Source: Mucilaginibacter segetis (GTDB lineage Bacteria > Bacteroidota > Bacteroidia > Sphingobacteriales > Sphingobacteriaceae). From it: DNA of 64,000 nucleotides. The translations under genes and the position numbers were made by a program. Below are positions 26,156 through 34,213 of this stretch, piece after piece. Numbering within the stretch: the stretch's first letter is position 1; each line of letters opens with the position of its first letter. The notes beneath the pieces were generated by a model. The model saw nothing but the letters and a program-made list of their open reading frames with translations, did no database searches and was not told the DNA's origin. The DNA is taken from assembly GCF_016522075.1 (NCBI RefSeq), contig NZ_JAEHFW010000002.1, forward strand, positions 496,001 through 560,000, given 5' to 3'.

Positions 26156-27199
26156 TTATAAAATATTATAATTCGTTCCCGGCCCTGCACCCTGTTTTTC
26201 AATCAATTTCTTTTCAACTAACTCAGCCAATATTCGTTTCATGGTTGGGCTGGAAATATCCAGTTTCTTAGCGATCTCGCTCGATTTAATGCCGGGATTA
26301 CTTTCAATAATAACCAATACGGCTGCGTCTCTTTTGGTAATGCTTCTTTCCACTCCATGAGTGCTTAATTTGGTCAACAAGGAAGTCTGTATATTCTTTA
26401 AAGAATTCAGGAAAAATAGTACCCAAGGCGTTATATCTTCGCCGGGCCGTTGTGCCTGGCAGCTTCTAAGTACACGGTAATATTCTGTTTTTTGGCTTTC
26501 GATCTCGTGTTCTAAACTTACATATTGAATCCACTCGTAGCCATATTTACGCAATAACAATGTTGCCAATAACCGGCTTAAACGCCCGTTGCCATCCTGG
26601 AAGGGATGTATCGTTACAAACTCGTAGCTGAATAAAGCGCATTTAATTAATGGATGCGCAGTATTATCTTTATCATGCCATTCCACTAATGCACGCATTG
26701 CTTCCTCTGTGGCAAAGCCGGGTTCCGCAGTTTGGAAAATGATTTGCGTTGTTCCATCCGGCATGTTGGCTTGAACCGCATTGCTGGCTTGCTTGTAATC
26801 CCCTTTATGCCATTGATCTTTTTCACTATACCGCATCAATTGATTGTGCAGGTTTTTCAATCCATTTTCTGAAATCTGAATGTTGCTATAATGTTCACCG
26901 ATTAAATCCAGCACTTCAAAATAACCCACCACTTCCTGCTGGTCTCTTTCCTGTAGTCTTGATATATCGATATTTTTTAAAAGCACGTCAACCTCAGCAT
27001 CGCTTAGTTTAGAGCCTTCGATCCTTGTTGATGCACCCACACTTCTAACAGTTGCGATAGACTTTAATTCTTTTAAACTTTGGCCTTCCCTACGCTCTAT
27101 GGCAGTCCAGGCTGCATCGAACCGGTCAATTTCGCTTAATAGGGTGATTAATTCCCAATTTAAATCAAGGTTTAAAGTATGGACGCTTACGTTACTCAT
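26156..27199 (-). CDS. fic: Fic-family AMPylase-like protein with C-terminal winged helix
   Basis: The protein has 347 residues. The Fic active-site motif H-P-F-Q-D-G-N-G-R-L-S-R spans residues 198-209. An N-terminal inhibitory helix motif S57-x-x-x-E61-G62 is present, as in class II self-inhibited Fic proteins. The last about 65 residues form a MarR/winged-helix-like domain ('SSEIAKKLDISSPTMKRILAELVEKKLI'). This Fic-HTH architecture is common. Such proteins AMPylate targets and may regulate themselves. A TACCTTTG box (-7-like) is only 4 nt before the ATG, so the mRNA may be leaderless. The flanking 37-bp repeats suggest it controls both itself and the nuclease gene. Confidence 0.85.
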   Translation of the reverse strand: MSNVSVHTLNLDLNWELITLLSEIDRFDAAWTAIERREGQSLKELKSIATVRSVGASTRIEGSKLSDAEVDVLLKNIDISRLQERDQQEVVGYFEVLDLIGEHYSNIQISENGLKNLHNQLMRYSEKDQWHKGDYKQASNAVQANMPDGTTQIIFQTAEPGFATEEAMRALVEWHDKDNTAHPLIKCALFSYEFVTIHPFQDGNGRLSRLLATLLLRKYGYEWIQYVSLEHEIESQKTEYYRVLRSCQAQRPGEDITPWVLFFLNSLKNIQTSLLTKLSTHGVERSITKRDAAVLVIIESNPGIKSSEIAKKLDISSPTMKRILAELVEKKLIEKQGAGPGTNYNIL

Positions 27200-27229
27200 G
27201 AATCAAAGGTACAAAATAATTAAAACAAA

Positions 27230-27266
27230 ATGATCCGATATGAGCCGATAATATCCGATAATGAGC
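27230..27266 (-). repeat. 37-bp upstream repeat, copy 2 (before fic)
   Basis: This copy lies 31-67 nt upstream of the fic ATG and matches the copy before the nuclease gene at 34 of 37 positions. Differences are at positions 5, 9 and 25 of the repeat. Its inner part reads TGAGCCGATAATATCCGATA on the plus strand. The rest of the 247-nt gap up to 27446 holds no gene or other structure I recognise. Confidence 0.75.
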
Positions 27267-27446
27267 CGTTACAATAAAGGATTTTAATAGCATGTCCGGT
27301 TTCACAATCAGTCATGAACTTGGTCATTACAAATTGACGCTGTCGCAATATTCGATTAGAGATTCTTAATGTTAATCCTAAGAAAAATATACCATTTAGG
27401 ATTAAAAGTTCGCAACTTTCGAATCGGCGTTTACAAGAAGATTCGA

Positions 27447-27887
27447 CTAAAGTTTTTCTATAGTTTTTTGCTCCTCGTCAGAAAACCTAACGTGTTTCGA
27501 CAAATCTTTCACCATATTCCTGGCGAAAACAGCACCGGGTGATCCACTTTTCATTACGTCATCATCGCCTAAGTCAACCTGCTCCCCGTAGATTGCTTTC
27601 TTTAAATCCCTCCGGTGATTAACTTCTTCCATTTTACCCTTCAATTTTTCAACCAGAGTAAAGTCAGGTTCGCCATTTTGTACCAGGTCAGCAAAATCTT
27701 TATAAGGCGCAAGGCTTACATTGATTACTTTTTGCATTACTTCTCCCCATTGCAGTACTTCCCGAACAGAAAACTCCTTATTATTTTGCGACTGCATTTC
27801 CATCACCATCGCCAGGAACATTTCCGGTGTTCCGTTCCAGCCGGGTTTAAACTTGAATAGCTTCAGAAAAAATGAAAATAATCCCAT
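27447..27887 (-). CDS. Hypothetical protein, 146 residues
   Basis: I do not recognise this protein. The N-terminus is hydrophobic and basic ('LFSFFLKLFKFKPGW'), which suggests an amphipathic or peripheral membrane helix. The remainder is charged and helical, with an acidic stretch G-D-D-D near residue 107. It stands alone on the minus strand between the fic locus and the DUF3606 gene, with an A/T homopolymer just before its ATG. It reads as a real gene because codon use is even and the opposite strand offers no better frame. Confidence 0.5.
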   Translation of the reverse strand: MGLFSFFLKLFKFKPGWNGTPEMFLAMVMEMQSQNNKEFSVREVLQWGEVMQKVINVSLAPYKDFADLVQNGEPDFTLVEKLKGKMEEVNHRRDLKKAIYGEQVDLGDDDVMKSGSPGAVFARNMVKDLSKHVRFSDEEQKTIEKL

Positions 27888-28232
27888 CTCTTTTTTTTAA
27901 GGTAATTATCCTTTGTTATGGTAAATATAAGTATTGCCTGTATTGTTTGCTACCCGTCAACTTCAATTTCCGCTCCAATTATGGCACCCCCTTCGGGCCC
28001 GGCTATTCGCTGTATCTGCTTCGCAGGATGCCGCTGCTATCCATGGTGCATTTAATACATAAGCACTTTTACTTTGTGCAAGAGCTTATGCAACGGGCAG
28101 AATAAAAAACGGCAATAGGAACAGCATTTGTTGACCACGCTTCATTTCATTCGCCGGGTCAAGCTACATTTGTCCTATCTCCGTATTTTAAGAATTATAC
28201 GTTTGAATAAAAACGGGCTATACGTCGCAGGG
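27888..28232. other. 345-nt region with no gene
   Basis: I see no credible coding frame; the open frames here give low-complexity or shadow-like translations. A GC-rich patch at about 27985-28040 (CCCCCTTCGGGCCCGGC) stands out from the AT-rich surroundings and resembles non-coding spacer in Bacteroidota conjugative elements. I could not assign a function. Confidence 0.4.
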
Positions 28233-28418
28233 TTACTTCCTGCTATTCTTTTTGAGATAGGATTCCACATCCTTTGGAGAGTTACCCACCGCATTAACAG
28301 CCGCTTTCAATTTAGCTTTGGTTACATCAAACTTATCGGCCCAGGCCCTTAAATTCTTGTCCTCGCTCATATTGATTACTTCGGTAATACCGCTACCGGT
28401 TGTTTGAGTACGTTCCAT
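28233..28418 (-). CDS. DUF3606-family small protein
   Basis: This 61-residue protein reads I-N-M-S-E-D-K-N-L-R-A-W-A-D-K-F-D-V, then L-K-A-A-V-N-A-V-G-N and Y-L-K-K. This matches the DUF3606 pattern (IN..ed.el..Wa..f.vs...L..AV..VG). These are very small, mostly helical proteins frequent in Bacteroidota and proteobacterial genomes. Molecular function is unknown. It is divergent from the ssb-led operon. Confidence 0.75.
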   Translation of the reverse strand: MERTQTTGSGITEVINMSEDKNLRAWADKFDVTKAKLKAAVNAVGNSPKDVESYLKKNSRK

Positions 28419-28814
28419 AATTAATTAGGTTCAATTTACAAATATCCGCCTGGATAAATCACATTATTTCTACCGGCAAAGGTAAGTTTTCTTTACCGGC
28501 TGAGGTCGTTATCGCCTTCGGCTCCAATGGCATTTTTTTATTTAATCAATGAATATTTTTAGTCGAAACGGGTAAAAAGCGCAGCTAAAATCAAGCCCGG
28601 TGTTGTCGTTGGGTTCGCAAGAGACTACGGCATAATGAAAAGCTCGTATCCTCGCTTTTCACCCTTCGGGACTTATTCCGTTTCCTCTTGCCCGGTTGCC
28701 GGGCTTTACGATTTGCTTTCTTTTTTCCCTTTTTCTTTTAAAAATAATCAATCAGGGCAAGGCGGCGAAAGGAAAAGCAACGCAAATAATTATTCATTAA
28801 AAATTTTAAAAATT
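28419..28814 (+). other. 396-nt structured leader upstream of ssb
   Basis: There is no coding frame I trust; the frame open from 28635 merely runs into ssb. The region has several hairpins: AAAAGC...GCTTTT (28638-28659), GCCCGG-TTG-CCGGGC (28690-28704) followed by a C/T-rich tract, and a CCGG-flanked inverted repeat around 28475-28500. It is GC-richer than neighbouring spacers and ends in the AT-rich start region of ssb. It could be a structured 5' UTR, attenuator or replication/transfer-related site. None of these is shown by the sequence alone. Confidence 0.4.
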
Positions 28815-29213
28815 ATGTTATTCACAGGAAGATTAACCGCAAAAGCAGAAGTTAAAGCGGTAAAAGGGGACAAACAGGTAATCAATTTTACCGTAGCCAT
28901 TAACCAAAAATGGAAAAACAAAGCGGGAGAAAAAAAGGAAAAAACCGCATTCGTTGACTGCGCTTACTGGCGCAATTCAGGTATTGCCGAATACCTCATC
29001 AAAGGTGCAGTAGTGGAAATTTCGGGATGGATGGAAGCGCAGGGCTACCAAAGCAAAAGCGATGGCATAAAGGCGAGGCTGAATTGCACCTGCGACACCA
29101 TCAAGCTGTTTTCCCTGACCGCCAAAAGCGAACAGGCAACAGATACCAAAACCAAAAAAAAGGTAACAGCAGGCGCAGGCAACCAGCCCGATGAAGACGA
29201 CCTCCCATTTTAA
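28815..29213 (+). CDS. ssb: Single-stranded DNA-binding protein
   Basis: This 132-residue OB-fold protein has F-T-G-R-L-T-A-K-A-E, 'VINFTVAINQKW', and a linker ending in the conserved acidic tip D-E-D-D-L-P-F that recruits SSB partners. The ATG at 28815 is chosen because the OB fold starts there; the 60 residues of upstream open frame are not protein-like. It is the first gene of the mobile-element housekeeping block (DUF932 and PRTRC genes). It is therefore probably an element-encoded SSB used during transfer or replication, not the chromosomal copy. Confidence 0.9.
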   Translation: MLFTGRLTAKAEVKAVKGDKQVINFTVAINQKWKNKAGEKKEKTAFVDCAYWRNSGIAEYLIKGAVVEISGWMEAQGYQSKSDGIKARLNCTCDTIKLFSLTAKSEQATDTKTKKKVTAGAGNQPDEDDLPF

Positions 29214-29253
29214 TTCCAACCATCCAAATTTTTAACCATCAAATTTTAATAAC

Positions 29254-30321
29254 ATGGCACACGACTTAAATTTCAACAACGCAACTCAATCATACAGTTT
29301 TTTCAGCGTAAAAGAAAAAGCATGGCACGGGTTAGGCAAAATAGTAGAGCAATACCCAACAAGCGCAGAGGCGATAAAATTCGCAGGGCTTGACTACACC
29401 GTAGAAAAACGCCCTTTATTTACCTATGACAGCGAGAACCATACAGGCGACCCTGAAACGGATTTATTGATACCCGAAATCGAAGTGCCTAACTACTTCG
29501 CTACCATCCGCACCGATACCGAACAGGTGTTAGGGGTAGTGGGCAAAGACTACGAAATCGTACAGAACATCAACGCATTTGAATTTTTCGATGCTATCGT
29601 AGGTGGCGGGGATGGTATCCTATACGAAACCGCAGGGGCTTTAGGCAAAGGCGAGCGCATTTTTATTACCGCCAAACTGCCCGGCTACATCCGTGTAGGC
29701 AAGGACGATTTTATCGAACAATATTTAATGCTCACCACTTCGCACGATGGTTTCGGCAGTATCACCGCAGCATTTACCCCCGTGCGTGTCGTTTGTCGCA
29801 ACACGCTAAATGCAGCTATGCGCAATCATAGCAATGCCATTAAAATACGCCATACTGCCTCGGCAAACGACCGCCTTAAACAAGCCCATACCCTAATGGG
29901 TATCAGTTCCAATTTGGGCGCAGAACTGCAAGGGCTGTTTAACCAATGGTCACAGGTACGCATCACCGATAAGGAAGTGAAAAAGCTGATACAAATTGCA
30001 ATGGCCCCTAACAGGGAAGTGCTAAAAAACCTCGAAGCTGGTAAGGACGATGAACTGTCAACCACCTATACCAACATGGTAGATAAGGTGTACGAATATG
30101 CTTTAAGCAGTCCGACCCAACAAATGGAAACCACCGCAGGAACTGTATTTGGCGCATACAATGCCGTTACGGGCTACTTTCAAAATGTCCGCAATTACAA
30201 GGACGATGAAGCCAAATTCAAATCCATCATCGAGGGTACAGCCAAACAAAGGGCGCAAACCACATTCGACCTGTGCCGTAATTTTTCAGCCATTGGCGCA
30301 AATGCATTAATCCTTAACTAA
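29254..30321 (+). CDS. DUF932 phage/plasmid-like protein
   Basis: This 355-residue protein begins with the DUF932/TIGR03299-like signature 'KEKAWHGLGKIVEQYPTSAEA' (about residues 18-38), then 'VVGKDYEIVQN', and 'VRVVCRNTLNAA' near 175. Such proteins are common on phages, plasmids and ICEs, and their biochemical role is unknown. It lies 40 nt after ssb in the same direction and is followed by a GGGGGA-GCAA-TCCCCC hairpin. Confidence 0.85.
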   Translation: MAHDLNFNNATQSYSFFSVKEKAWHGLGKIVEQYPTSAEAIKFAGLDYTVEKRPLFTYDSENHTGDPETDLLIPEIEVPNYFATIRTDTEQVLGVVGKDYEIVQNINAFEFFDAIVGGGDGILYETAGALGKGERIFITAKLPGYIRVGKDDFIEQYLMLTTSHDGFGSITAAFTPVRVVCRNTLNAAMRNHSNAIKIRHTASANDRLKQAHTLMGISSNLGAELQGLFNQWSQVRITDKEVKKLIQIAMAPNREVLKNLEAGKDDELSTTYTNMVDKVYEYALSSPTQQMETTAGTVFGAYNAVTGYFQNVRNYKDDEAKFKSIIEGTAKQRAQTTFDLCRNFSAIGANALILN

Positions 30322-30328
30322 TCCAAAC

Positions 30329-30344
30329 GGGGGAGCAATCCCCC
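30329..30344 (+). terminator. Short hairpin after the DUF932 gene
   Basis: GGGGGA-GCAA-TCCCCC is a perfect 6-bp stem with a stable tetraloop, followed by TTATTAAAT. It may be a weak terminator or an mRNA-stability hairpin inside the operon, since the next gene follows at 30363. Confidence 0.5.
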
Positions 30345-30362
30345 TTATTAAATCATCAAATT

Positions 30363-30878
30363 ATGACACGTTCAAACTTATATATCACACTCAGCAACGG
30401 CGAAAAACTCATTTGTGTCGCCGACAGTAGCAGCACACCCGAACAGGGCTACATCGTTGAAAACTTAATCATACCGCTTTTATCATTTTCCAATGCTGAA
30501 CATGAACTGGCATTGCTGAACGAACATTGCACCATGAACGACCAACGGATAAATGCCGACTACCGCTATGAAATTGATTTGCCAAAGCAAACCGTAGCAT
30601 TTTACGATGAACTGTATTTTTTTAAAACAGGTGTCTTTCGCAAAGGGGAAAACCTCACCCGCAGGTATATCGCATACCTTGAAAAAATCCAAAATCAAAC
30701 CGTAAAGGATATGTTTAAAGGCTATTCTAATCAAGCCCTAATTCAAAAAGCAAACAGCTTGCCCGACTTTAAATGGGATGACGAGGGTACAGAGTTACGA
30801 CAAAGAAGCCTGCTATCCAACGGCGCATTCATTTATACCATTCGTGGCAATTCATTAATCATACTTAAAGACAACTAA
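30363..30878 (+). CDS. Hypothetical mobile-element protein, 171 residues
   Basis: I do not recognise a named family. The protein is acidic and mixed alpha/beta, starting M-T-R-S-N-L-Y-I-T-L-S-N-G-E-K. It lies between DUF932 and the next unknown gene with short gaps in the same direction. Co-occurrence with PRTRC genes suggests a conserved ICE/plasmid maintenance gene. No catalytic motif is visible. Confidence 0.7.
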   Translation: MTRSNLYITLSNGEKLICVADSSSTPEQGYIVENLIIPLLSFSNAEHELALLNEHCTMNDQRINADYRYEIDLPKQTVAFYDELYFFKTGVFRKGENLTRRYIAYLEKIQNQTVKDMFKGYSNQALIQKANSLPDFKWDDEGTELRQRSLLSNGAFIYTIRGNSLIILKDN

Positions 30879-30889
30879 AATCCGAAGCC

Positions 30890-31561
30890 ATGAAACAAAT
30901 AACATTGAAACTATATAGCTTTAACGAACTGGACAAGGAAGCCAAAGGAAAAGCACTCACCACGCACCGGGATTTGAACGTAAACTTTGATTGGTGGTAC
31001 GATGAATTTGAGGATTTTATAGAACTGTGTTCCCGGATAGGCATTGCCGTTATCAAAGACAAAATCAAATTCAGGGGCTTTTATTCACAGGGGGACGGTA
31101 GCGGGTTTTCGGCTAAAGTGGATATACTTAAACTGATAACCGCCATAGAAAACCAGTCCTGGAAAGACTATGCACCCCTACAGGAATTTCCATTTACCGC
31201 GCCCGATATTGACCGCAGGGTATTACCGCTATTGGCAAAGGATATACTACCCAATGAACCGCAGATTATCAGCAGGTCACAGTATTACGGCGTAGTAGTT
31301 GACTTAGGTATTTACGTAGTCAATGAGGACGGCAGGGAACACGATAACGTTTTTGAGGAACTGGATAAACTCGAAGAATGGCTACGCAAAATTGCCGAAG
31401 CACTAAACCGCTATCTCTACACCACCCTTGAAAAACAATACGATTTTCTATGCAGTGATACCGCCATAAAGGAAAGCATTCTAAACATGGAATACCTGTT
31501 TACCGCAGATGGCAGGTCTGCAAACTATCTGGAGCAATTAACAAAAAGAAAAACACATTAA
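30890..31561 (+). CDS. Phage/plasmid-type hypothetical protein, 223 residues
   Basis: The N-terminal pattern 'LYSFNELDKEAKGKAL' followed by W-W-Y-D-E-F-E-D-F, a Gly/Phe motif F-R-G-F-Y-S-Q-G-D-G-S-G-F and an acidic end is shared with small proteins of phages and plasmids that begin '(Y/S)FxELxxxAKxKA'. Their function is not known to me, though some are annotated loosely as antitoxin- or antirestriction-like. It starts 11 nt after the previous gene and ends 11 nt before PRTRC E, so it is part of the same operon. Confidence 0.65.
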   Translation: MKQITLKLYSFNELDKEAKGKALTTHRDLNVNFDWWYDEFEDFIELCSRIGIAVIKDKIKFRGFYSQGDGSGFSAKVDILKLITAIENQSWKDYAPLQEFPFTAPDIDRRVLPLLAKDILPNEPQIISRSQYYGVVVDLGIYVVNEDGREHDNVFEELDKLEEWLRKIAEALNRYLYTTLEKQYDFLCSDTAIKESILNMEYLFTADGRSANYLEQLTKRKTH

Positions 31562-31572
31562 TCTTAAAAATC

Positions 31573-32127
31573 ATGACCACTAACTTTTTTCAAAATATAG
31601 CAAACCTTAACGTTCCCGGCATTTGGAGAATAGGGATTAGCACAGACGAAAACGGCAACGTCAAAATAACAGGCTTGTTTAACATCCATAACAACGGCAC
31701 ACAAGCTGCCAAAGTCGTACCGCCCTTTATTATCAGCGGGACAGCTGAGGAAATGGATAATTGCTTTTTTGACACCATCACCAAACCCGTACAGGAAACA
31801 GCCGGGGTTTTTCATAACATGGAAGATTACCGCAAGGGATTGGATAAGGCAAAAAACTTATCCAAAGCATCCACCACCAAACAAACAGCCACCACGAGCG
31901 GAAAAAGCCCCGATTATGAAATGCCCGACCCGAAAGCTGAAAAGAAAAAGGCATACGATGCGACCCTGAAAACCATAGGCGAGTTACAGGCAGATTGTAA
32001 ATACGAAGAAGCCATAGAACTTTTACCAACCGCTGAGGATTACCCCGAAAAGGAAACGGAGCTCAAAAACCTACGAACCGAACTCAACCGCAAAAAGGAA
32101 CAGTTAGCCCAAATCAAATTATTCTAA
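31573..32127 (+). CDS. PRTRC system protein E
   Basis: This 184-residue protein starts with a beta-rich domain (about 1-80; 'NVPGIWRIGISTDENGNVKI', then P-P-F-I-I-S-G-T-A-E-E-M-D). A disordered Lys/Thr/Pro linker follows, then a C-terminal coiled helix pair (about 125-184). This layout and its position as the first gene of E-C-F-B-ThiF fit PRTRC protein E. PRTRC (ParB-related, ThiF-related cassette) genes are carried by plasmids and integrative elements. Their role is unresolved. Confidence 0.75.
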   Translation: MTTNFFQNIANLNVPGIWRIGISTDENGNVKITGLFNIHNNGTQAAKVVPPFIISGTAEEMDNCFFDTITKPVQETAGVFHNMEDYRKGLDKAKNLSKASTTKQTATTSGKSPDYEMPDPKAEKKKAYDATLKTIGELQADCKYEEAIELLPTAEDYPEKETELKNLRTELNRKKEQLAQIKLF

Positions 32128-32146
32128 CCTCTAAAACGACAAGATT

Positions 32147-32362
32147 ATGTTTAGCGACTTATTACCACGGGTTTTTATCCATAAGGAGAACGGGCAGGAA
32201 ATCACCCTGACCGACCCCGATATAAACCTTAGCCCCGATGAGGTATGCGATTTTTACAGCACCCTCTATGCCATACTCACCACTGCCAAAATAGTCGGGC
32301 CTGAGTTTAAGAATGACAAAGCCGAATACCAGTTTGTCACCACATTAGGAACAAAGGGATAA
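32147..32362 (+). CDS. PRTRC system protein C
   Basis: This 71-residue protein has I-T-L-T-D-P-D-I-N-L-S-P-D-E-V and a C-terminal 'AEYQFVTTLGTKG'. These are typical of PRTRC protein C, a small family with a ubiquitin-like (beta-grasp) fold by prediction. It ends in a Gly (K-G) close to the C-terminus. It lies 19 nt after protein E and 2 nt before the next small frame. With the E2-like B protein and ThiF it may form a minimal ubiquitin-like conjugation set. Confidence 0.8.
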   Translation: MFSDLLPRVFIHKENGQEITLTDPDINLSPDEVCDFYSTLYAILTTAKIVGPEFKNDKAEYQFVTTLGTKG

Positions 32363-32364
32363 CT

Positions 32365-32541
32365 ATGAAAGATAAATCAAAGGCAGGCTTTATCAGCCTG
32401 CCTAAATCAAAAAGACAATGCAAACTATACCATCAATTAGGAAAATTCGCAGAAAGCCTCAACGAATTGCCCGACACGCAGGCGGTACTAAAGGACAGGG
32501 TAAAATCAGCCCCCTTGCCTCATGTTCCAATGGTTTTTTAA
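32365..32541 (+). CDS. Small ORF between PRTRC C and F, 58 residues
   Basis: This frame starts 2 nt after the PRTRC C stop and ends 11 nt before the likely PRTRC F start (32553). The second half ('LGKFAESLNELPDTQAVLKD') reads as normal helical protein. The overlapping upstream extension of PRTRC F in another frame reads as a random basic sequence. However, a perfect 9-bp hairpin lies within its first 40 nt, so the stretch could instead be a regulatory spacer. I cannot name a family. Confidence 0.45.
   Translation: MKDKSKAGFISLPKSKRQCKLYHQLGKFAESLNELPDTQAVLKDRVKSAPLPHVPMVF
32381..32403 (+). other. Intra-operon hairpin between PRTRC C and F
   Basis: AGGCAGGCT-TTATC-AGCCTGCCT is a perfect 9-bp stem with a 5-nt loop and no T run. 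It lies inside the 58-residue frame just after PRTRC C. It may attenuate or process the operon mRNA, or it may mark the site of an old rearrangement. Confidence 0.6.
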
Positions 32542-32552
32542 ACCACAGCTTT

Positions 32553-33500
32553 ATGCCTCTTTGTCAAAAGCAAACCAAACTCCCTACAAAGGAAACTGCG
32601 GAAACTGCTTATTTTAAATCGGTTGCCGACCTGTGCAAAGTTCATGGTTTACAACCCTTAGATACAGTGCATTTACCCTATCCCTATAACATCCTTTTAA
32701 CCCATAGGGATATTTGTAAAAAGCTGAACAGGTTGCCCTACGATACCGAATTGTTTATCATCCGAAGCGAATTAGACAATACAATTGCTTTAGCCACCAA
32801 ACAGGTTTACGAGGTGGGTAACACGCTTTATTATATCCCTGTTATCCCGCTTTTTCGCTTTTTACGGCGTAAGGAAAACAAAGCAAGCGGTACGTTACTG
32901 CTTGCCGTCTTGTCCTATTTATACAGGGAAGCAGGCATCCCGTATTACAGGGACGAGGGCAATTTTATGTACGATGAATACGAAGCGAACAAGCAGTGTT
33001 TTTTAGAATGCCTGAATGAATCGCCCGATGACTACGAGGAAGATATATCCGACATTATCAGGAATGATGTATGCGGGGACATCATGCAACGCAAAATTCA
33101 TAACCGTTACCACTTGGATAATTTTGCCCGAACCATTGACCAGTTCAAACCCCGAAATGCTTTTGACGAAGAATGTTTATTGGTGGCTAAAGAAGCTTTA
33201 GCCCTATATCTTGAATTTCCGAACAGTTCTGTTTTTCAGCATATTGAAGAAGCCGAAGATTGGGATGAAGTTGCCATCCCTGAAACCTATATTTCCTTTA
33301 TAGGGGATAGCAAGGGATGGGTATATGAAACCATCGAACGTCAAATCAATGATTACTTAGGGAATTTCGCTGAAATGCTTTTACCCACCAAAGTACAGGT
33401 ATTTGATGGCTCTACCACCGAAAAAGGAACGCTTGAATTTGAACACCGCCTTTTTGAATTGATAACAGACCTCTGCAATATTTTATTTGAATTACCATGA
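32553..33500 (+). CDS. PRTRC system protein F
   Basis: The protein is 315 residues from the ATG at 32553. I prefer this start to the one at 32418 because the extra 45 residues overlap another frame and look non-native. The sequence has an N-terminal helical block, a central 'YNILLTHRDICKKLNRL' and a long acidic helical C-terminal half without catalytic motifs. Its position between PRTRC C and B and the 4-nt overlap with B (33497-33500) support the PRTRC F assignment. Function is unknown. Confidence 0.75.
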   Translation: MPLCQKQTKLPTKETAETAYFKSVADLCKVHGLQPLDTVHLPYPYNILLTHRDICKKLNRLPYDTELFIIRSELDNTIALATKQVYEVGNTLYYIPVIPLFRFLRRKENKASGTLLLAVLSYLYREAGIPYYRDEGNFMYDEYEANKQCFLECLNESPDDYEEDISDIIRNDVCGDIMQRKIHNRYHLDNFARTIDQFKPRNAFDEECLLVAKEALALYLEFPNSSVFQHIEEAEDWDEVAIPETYISFIGDSKGWVYETIERQINDYLGNFAEMLLPTKVQVFDGSTTEKGTLEFEHRLFELITDLCNILFELP

Positions 33501-34213
33501 GAGAGAATATAACCCAACAGTTCGGGCATTTATACGAACCGTTAAAAGCCCTGTTAATTTACAGGAACAGCGAAAAGAAAAGTATTTACGTGGAAGCATT
33601 TGACATGGATCAGCAGGGTAAGCCCATCAATGCCCACCCTTTGACCGTGCAGGAAAGTATCACATTAGCCAAAGCCTTAGATACTTCCGAAGATTTGCAG
33701 ACCAGCTTTTTAGACCCCATCGGATTAATGCCCAAAAATGTATTGTATATCAACCGGGGGCGCAACGCCTACGCCTTATGGCATACCCCGACCCAAAAAG
33801 TAAGGCTGTTATTTAAAGACGGTTTATCCATCCCCAACGGTGAAGCCTATGTACCGCCGATGGTATGGAAAGCCCAGCGTAATGCCCTGTACGTCTATGC
33901 GCTGAATAGTGATGAACCGTTAACTCTTACCACCACTTTGAGCCAGGCTCCCTATTTTAATATTTACGGGGACGGCAAGGTTTGCCTCGGTAACGTCAGC
34001 ATCCAAATTCCAAAGGATTGCGGACTGGAAGAATTTATGCGCCTATGGCAGATTTACTTTTTCAACAGCTTTTTCAGCCATTCGCTCGGTGGCGCAAGCC
34101 CTGTAAAGGGCAACATCGTACAGCTTTGGCAAAAATTGGTGAACACCGATGAACCCTTTCCCTTAGAAAAATTGAACCCGATTAAATCAACAATTAAAGA
34201 CCTGCTAAAATGA
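33497..34213 (+). CDS. PRTRC system protein B (prokaryotic E2-like family D)
   Basis: This 238-residue protein contains 'YVPPMVWKAQRNALYVYAL' (about 117-135) and a 'PYFNIYGDGKVCLGNV' segment. That is the arrangement of PRTRC B proteins, predicted to have a ubiquitin-conjugating-enzyme (E2)-like fold. The Cys in K-V-C-L-G is a candidate active-site residue. It overlaps PRTRC F by 4 nt and the ThiF gene by 4 nt (34210-34213), so the three are translationally coupled. This agrees with E2-E1 partnership. Target and modifier are unknown. Confidence 0.8.
   Translation: MRENITQQFGHLYEPLKALLIYRNSEKKSIYVEAFDMDQQGKPINAHPLTVQESITLAKALDTSEDLQTSFLDPIGLMPKNVLYINRGRNAYALWHTPTQKVRLLFKDGLSIPNGEAYVPPMVWKAQRNALYVYALNSDEPLTLTTTLSQAPYFNIYGDGKVCLGNVSIQIPKDCGLEEFMRLWQIYFFNSFFSHSLGGASPVKGNIVQLWQKLVNTDEPFPLEKLNPIKSTIKDLLK

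Noticed and set aside
28635..28814. Extended start for ssb
   Set aside because: The 60 added residues are not protein-like and contain hairpins. The OB fold begins at 28815.
32418..32552. Upstream extension of PRTRC F
   Set aside because: The extra 45 residues are random-looking and basic and overlap a better 58-residue frame. The ATG at 32553 gives the normal start.
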